From the NCBI RefSeq assembly GCF_002161285.1, contig NZ_NFHH01000004.1, positions 62,001 through 126,000 of the forward strand: DNA of 64,000 nucleotides, written 5' to 3'. Under the pieces are notes generated by a model. That model made no database searches, was not told the DNA's origin, and worked only from the letters and a program-made list of their open reading frames with translations. The translations under genes and the position numbers were made by a program. Each line of letters opens with the position of its first letter. Within the stretch, counting starts at the first letter, position 1. This DNA comes from Blautia sp. An81 (GTDB lineage: Bacteria > Bacillota > Clostridia > Lachnospirales > Lachnospiraceae). This document shows, piece after piece, positions 60,950-64,000 of this stretch.

Positions 60950-61744
60950 ATGGCAAATCTTAAAGAGAGCTTACTAAAAGAGCAGAACAGACTGGAGAAA
61001 ATATTAAGAAAAGCGGAGAAACAGTTGAAAGATGCTCCTCAGGGGACAATGCGTCTGTCCAGCAGTAAGAAACAGGTTCAATATTATCACTGTATGCCGG
61101 GAGAAAAGAAAAATGGCAGGTATCTTCCGAAAACAGAAGAGCAACTGATCCAAAGGCTTGATCAGAAATCTTATGATGAAAAGGTGGCAAAACTGGCAGG
61201 AAAAAGACTGGCGCAGATCAGAAGAATAACAAAAGATTATGAGGAAGACGAGATTGAAAAGCTGTTTTCAGATGAACATATAGAAAGAAAAAAACTGATC
61301 AGCCCCATTGTGCCTACCTGGGAACAGCGGGTAGAAAAGTGGGTATCTGAAGATTACATAGGGAAAGAATTTCAGGAAGGTACGCCTGTGATCCTGACGG
61401 AGAAAGGCGAGCGTGTACGTTCTAAGTCCGAAAAAATACTGGCGGACTATTTTTACCGGAACAAGATCGCCTATAAATATGAATGTCCCCTTCATCTGAA
61501 AGGATATGGGATGGTTTATCCGGATTTTACATTTTTATCAAGAAAAACAAAACAGGAAATTTATTGGGAGCATGACGGCAGAATGGATGATTCTGTGTAT
61601 GCCCAAAACGCAGTCCGAAAAATCCTGGCATATGAGGAAAACGGAATATATCCCGGTGAGAGCCTGATTCTTACTTTTGAAACAGAAAAAAACGTATTGA
61701 ATACAAGAATCATAGAAAGGCTTGTTCACAGATATTTATTATGA
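60950..61744 (+). CDS. PD-(D/E)XK nuclease-like protein of unknown function
   Basis: 264-aa soluble protein. Residues 1-60 are a coiled coil with a basic stretch (RLSSSKKQVQYYHC); about 155-264 look like a PD-(D/E)XK fold: Glu in VRSKSEKILADYF, Asp in MVYPDFTFL, and EIYWEHDGRMDD with Glu and His in place of the usual ExK. The pattern is common in Clostridia, but I know of no described function. ATG at 60950 has AAAGGGG seven bases upstream. It is preceded by the ACGGTT/AACCGT array and separates the ArsR gene from an MFS exporter, so it may have been inserted (inference). Confidence 0.7.
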   Translation: MANLKESLLKEQNRLEKILRKAEKQLKDAPQGTMRLSSSKKQVQYYHCMPGEKKNGRYLPKTEEQLIQRLDQKSYDEKVAKLAGKRLAQIRRITKDYEEDEIEKLFSDEHIERKKLISPIVPTWEQRVEKWVSEDYIGKEFQEGTPVILTEKGERVRSKSEKILADYFYRNKIAYKYECPLHLKGYGMVYPDFTFLSRKTKQEIYWEHDGRMDDSVYAQNAVRKILAYEENGIYPGESLILTFETEKNVLNTRIIERLVHRYLL

Positions 61745-62108
61745 CCTATGAAGAAGCGAAGGTTGGCGTGCTGACGACCACAATTCAACGAATGACTTGT
61801 CGGAATTTCCATCTGTGACATTGTTGTCAGTCAGCGCAGCCACCGCTACGTTTCCTTCTGCTGCCTTGCAGACTGGAAAATTCATTCAGTGTTATGAATT
61901 TGAACGTAATCGTGGCAGCATACTGGCATGGAAAATATTTGACATATATCTAATTTTGTCCTATCATATATTTTATGAATATCTAATTGAAAGAATACGC
62001 ACAAACCTGCAGACTAAAATATACAAAGGGGAAGTTCCTACGGATTTGTGTGTTTTTTATTCTTAATAAATTAGATAAATATAAAACATATTAGAAAGGA
62101 ATAAAATT
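61745..62108. other. Intergenic region without a convincing gene
   Basis: About 360 bp. Short open frames on both strands (for example 61797-62066 plus; a 48-codon minus frame ending near 61742) lack ribosome sites and homologous features. The first half is GC-richer than the AT-rich second half (61920-62100), which probably holds the promoter of the MFS gene. It may be the remnant edge of an insertion. Confidence 0.5.
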
Positions 62109-63362
62109 ATGAAACCAAAACTTTTCCACAGAAATTTTTCTCTTCTCATAGCCGGACAGGCCAGTTCCCTTCTGGGAAACGGGATCCTGGATTTTGCCAT
62201 GTCCATGTATGTCCTGGAGAAGACCGGATCGGCGGCGGTATACGCAGGGTTTCTCACAGCTTCTATGATCCCCTCCATTTTATTTTCTCCTCTGGGAGGG
62301 ATCCTGGCGGACCGGGGTAACAAACGGAATATTATGGCTGGCCTGGATTTTCTGGCCGGTCTGGGCGTACTGACAGCAGCGGTATTTATGAGAGAAGAAA
62401 ACAGTCTTGCCATGATCTGCGGCCTTTTACTTTTTGAATCTGTACTTGGCGCCTTTGAGACCCCTGCAGTCCAGTCCTGTATCCCATTTATGCAGAAAGG
62501 AGAAAATCTGGTCAGGGCAAATGCGGTGGTGATCCAGATCAATGCCTTGTCGGCTTTCTTTTCTCCTATACTGGGAAGCCTGGTCTACACGGCTTTTGGT
62601 CTGAAACCGGTGCTGTACGCCGGAGTGGTCTGTTTTCTCTTTACCGCATGTTTTGAATGCTTTATAGAGATTCCCGGTCCAAAATATGAAAAACAAGGAC
62701 GGGAAAATCCTCTGCTGCTGGTGAAAGAAGATTTTCTGGACAGTCTCCGGCTTATAACCAGGGAGCGGCCGGCCATTCTGAAAATGCTGTTGGTGATCAG
62801 TGTGGTCACATGTCTGCTCCAGGGGGTAAGCGCAGTGGGATTCCCCTATATTATCCGTAATGTCCTGGGATTGAGTTCTATTTACTATGGGTTCTCGGAA
62901 AGCGCTGTGGGCCTGGCAGCCATAGCAGGAGGAATCCTGGCCGGTCTGGCGGCTTCAAAAATCCACGGGGAAAATATTTACCTGATCATAGGCGCCCTGG
63001 GATTCTTTCTTATCCCGCCGGGAATTTTATTCCTTCTATCAGGGAATCCTTATATCCGATATGGAACCCTGGTGTTGTTTTCTGTGCTGCTCCAGCTGGC
63101 TGCCTGTGGTTTTTCCATTTTTGCCACCTCTCTTATCCAGAGACTGACTCCGGGAAATATGATGGGAAAGGTTTCCGCATATACAAGCGCTTTTACCCAG
63201 TGTATCCAGCCCCTGGGGCAGATCCTGTACGGATTTCTTTTTGACAGTTTTTCCGGAGGCGTTGCCTGGATCCTCATCCTTACCGGAACCATTCTGGGAG
63301 GCTTTGGACTTGCTGTAAAAGGATTCTTCCGGAAAACGGAAAGAGAATTTGCTGAAAATTAA
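62109..63362 (+). CDS. MFS transporter, probable drug/siderophore exporter
   Basis: 417-aa protein with about 12 helices. The A-motif between TM2 and TM3 is GGILADRGNKRN (about residues 64-75). The overall style is that of EntS/MdtG/MefA-like exporters (LLIAGQASSLLGNGILDFAM at the start). AGAAAGG precedes ATG. Likely regulated by the ArsR-type gene at 59.6 kb, by analogy with adjacent ArsR-MFS pairs; the exported compound is unknown. Confidence 0.88.
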   Translation: MKPKLFHRNFSLLIAGQASSLLGNGILDFAMSMYVLEKTGSAAVYAGFLTASMIPSILFSPLGGILADRGNKRNIMAGLDFLAGLGVLTAAVFMREENSLAMICGLLLFESVLGAFETPAVQSCIPFMQKGENLVRANAVVIQINALSAFFSPILGSLVYTAFGLKPVLYAGVVCFLFTACFECFIEIPGPKYEKQGRENPLLLVKEDFLDSLRLITRERPAILKMLLVISVVTCLLQGVSAVGFPYIIRNVLGLSSIYYGFSESAVGLAAIAGGILAGLAASKIHGENIYLIIGALGFFLIPPGILFLLSGNPYIRYGTLVLFSVLLQLAACGFSIFATSLIQRLTPGNMMGKVSAYTSAFTQCIQPLGQILYGFLFDSFSGGVAWILILTGTILGGFGLAVKGFFRKTEREFAEN

Positions 63363-63524
63363 CATTGTACGAGGAATCTATAGAGCAACTAAATATTATC
63401 AGAAAAATAGTATAAATTAACTCTGGTTTTTCTTTGAAAAAATGGTAAATTTTAAGTATGGGGCAGAGGAGAGAGAAATAGTTCTCTGTAGCTCTGCACA
63501 AATTTCAGGAAGGAGCGTGATACT

Positions 63525-64000
63525 ATGAGCGACCCATTTTCCGGGTTTGAGAAAAAAAGAGATTATCTGATCTGCATCGATTCAGACGGCTGTGCCATTG
63601 ACAGTATGGATATTAAACACTTCAGGTGTTTTGGTCCCTGCATGGTAAAAGAGTGGGGGCTGGAGGCTTATGAGAAGGAGCTTCTGGAAAGCTGGAATGA
63701 GGTAAATCTCTATTCCATGACAAGAGGGATCAACCGTTTTAAAGGACTGGTGAAGGCTCTCACGGAAGTACAGGAAAAATACCAGTCGGTAGAAGGACTG
63801 GAAACATTGGTGAAATGGGTGGAAGAATCCGATGAATTGTCCAATCCGGCTTTGGAGAAAGCAGTAGAAGAGACCGGAAATATCTGTCTGAAAAAAGCCC
63901 TGGCCTGGTCTCAGGCGGTAAATGCCTCCATTAAAGAGCTGCCAAAGGAAGAGGTAAAGCCTTTTGAAGGTGTGAAGGAAGGTATAGAAATGCTCCATGA
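63525..64000 (+). CDS. HAD-superfamily hydrolase (3' end outside window)
   Basis: First 158 residues of a HAD-like phosphatase. Motif I is ICIDSDGCAIDSMDIKH (about residues 17-33) with nucleophile Asp and general acid Asp, followed by the helical cap (about 30-140) with RCFGPCMVKEWGLE. Motifs II-IV lie beyond the window. AGGAAGGAG is placed before ATG. A GC-rich hairpin (GCAGAGGAGAG with CTCTGTAGCTCTGC) lies in the leader. The substrate is unknown. Confidence 0.85.
   Translation, partial: MSDPFSGFEKKRDYLICIDSDGCAIDSMDIKHFRCFGPCMVKEWGLEAYEKELLESWNEVNLYSMTRGINRFKGLVKALTEVQEKYQSVEGLETLVKWVEESDELSNPALEKAVEETGNICLKKALAWSQAVNASIKELPKEEVKPFEGVKEGIEMLH

Noticed and set aside
61797-62066. 89-codon plus-strand frame
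   Set aside because: No ribosome site, AT-rich 3' half that serves as upstream region of the MFS gene, no recognisable domain.

Overview
The window is a chromosomal segment of a Gram-positive anaerobe of the family Lachnospiraceae, most like Blautia or a near relative (inference). The support is a PolC-type replicase, a T-box leader, strong AGGAGG ribosome sites, sigma-A promoters with 16-18 bp spacers, a DUF5717/DUF5716 gene pair that I associate with this family, and oxygen-sensitive IspG and ferredoxin. No phage, insertion sequence, rRNA operon or CRISPR array was seen.

Layout. 1-3.4 kb: partial M20 amidohydrolase, tRNA-Gly(GCC), the KtrAB potassium transporter and, divergently, a PII-like cyclic-di-AMP receptor. 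3.5-10.1 kb: polyferredoxin, alpha/beta hydrolase, VanZ-like protein, a T-box-controlled NSS amino-acid symporter, thyA-folA and ilvE. 10.3-18.4 kb: xpaC-telA, ispG, polC. 18.6-21.3 kb: purC, a compact par/Fst-like type I toxin-antitoxin locus with convergent RNAs, and a PLP aminotransferase. 21.4-27.0 kb: a tight three-gene operon of unknown function (DUF5717, an Hsp70/actin-like DUF5716 protein, a TPR protein). 27.1-33.4 kb: purB, an NhaC antiporter, an ECF sigma/anti-sigma pair, purA.

33.5-46.0 kb is accessory: a Fic protein, an aspartoacylase-methyltransferase fusion, and two Dpp/Opp/Nik-type ABC transporter operons. The first is decayed by two deletions; the second is intact. Three promoters here share one inverted-repeat operator (ACAAsCCC-N5-GGGCTTGT) overlapping the -35 box, so fusion protein and transporters look like one regulon. 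46.0-50.6 kb is a Bce-type antimicrobial-peptide sensing and detoxification module (RR, HK, ABC ATPase, FtsX-like permease) with a TTACA-N4-TGTAA operator. 50.6-59.4 kb is a glucuronoxylan-oligosaccharide locus: YesM/YesN two-component system, CUT1-type ABC importer and GH67 alpha-glucuronidase, with two perfect 45-bp repeats between the binding-protein and permease genes.

59.6-64 kb: an ArsR-type regulator and an MFS exporter are separated by a PD-(D/E)XK nuclease-like gene preceded by a three-unit ACGGTT/AACCGT array. The window ends inside a HAD-like hydrolase gene. The best candidates for undescribed biology are the shared operator regulon, the DUF5717/DUF5716/TPR operon, the nuclease with its repeat array, and the type I toxin-antitoxin locus.
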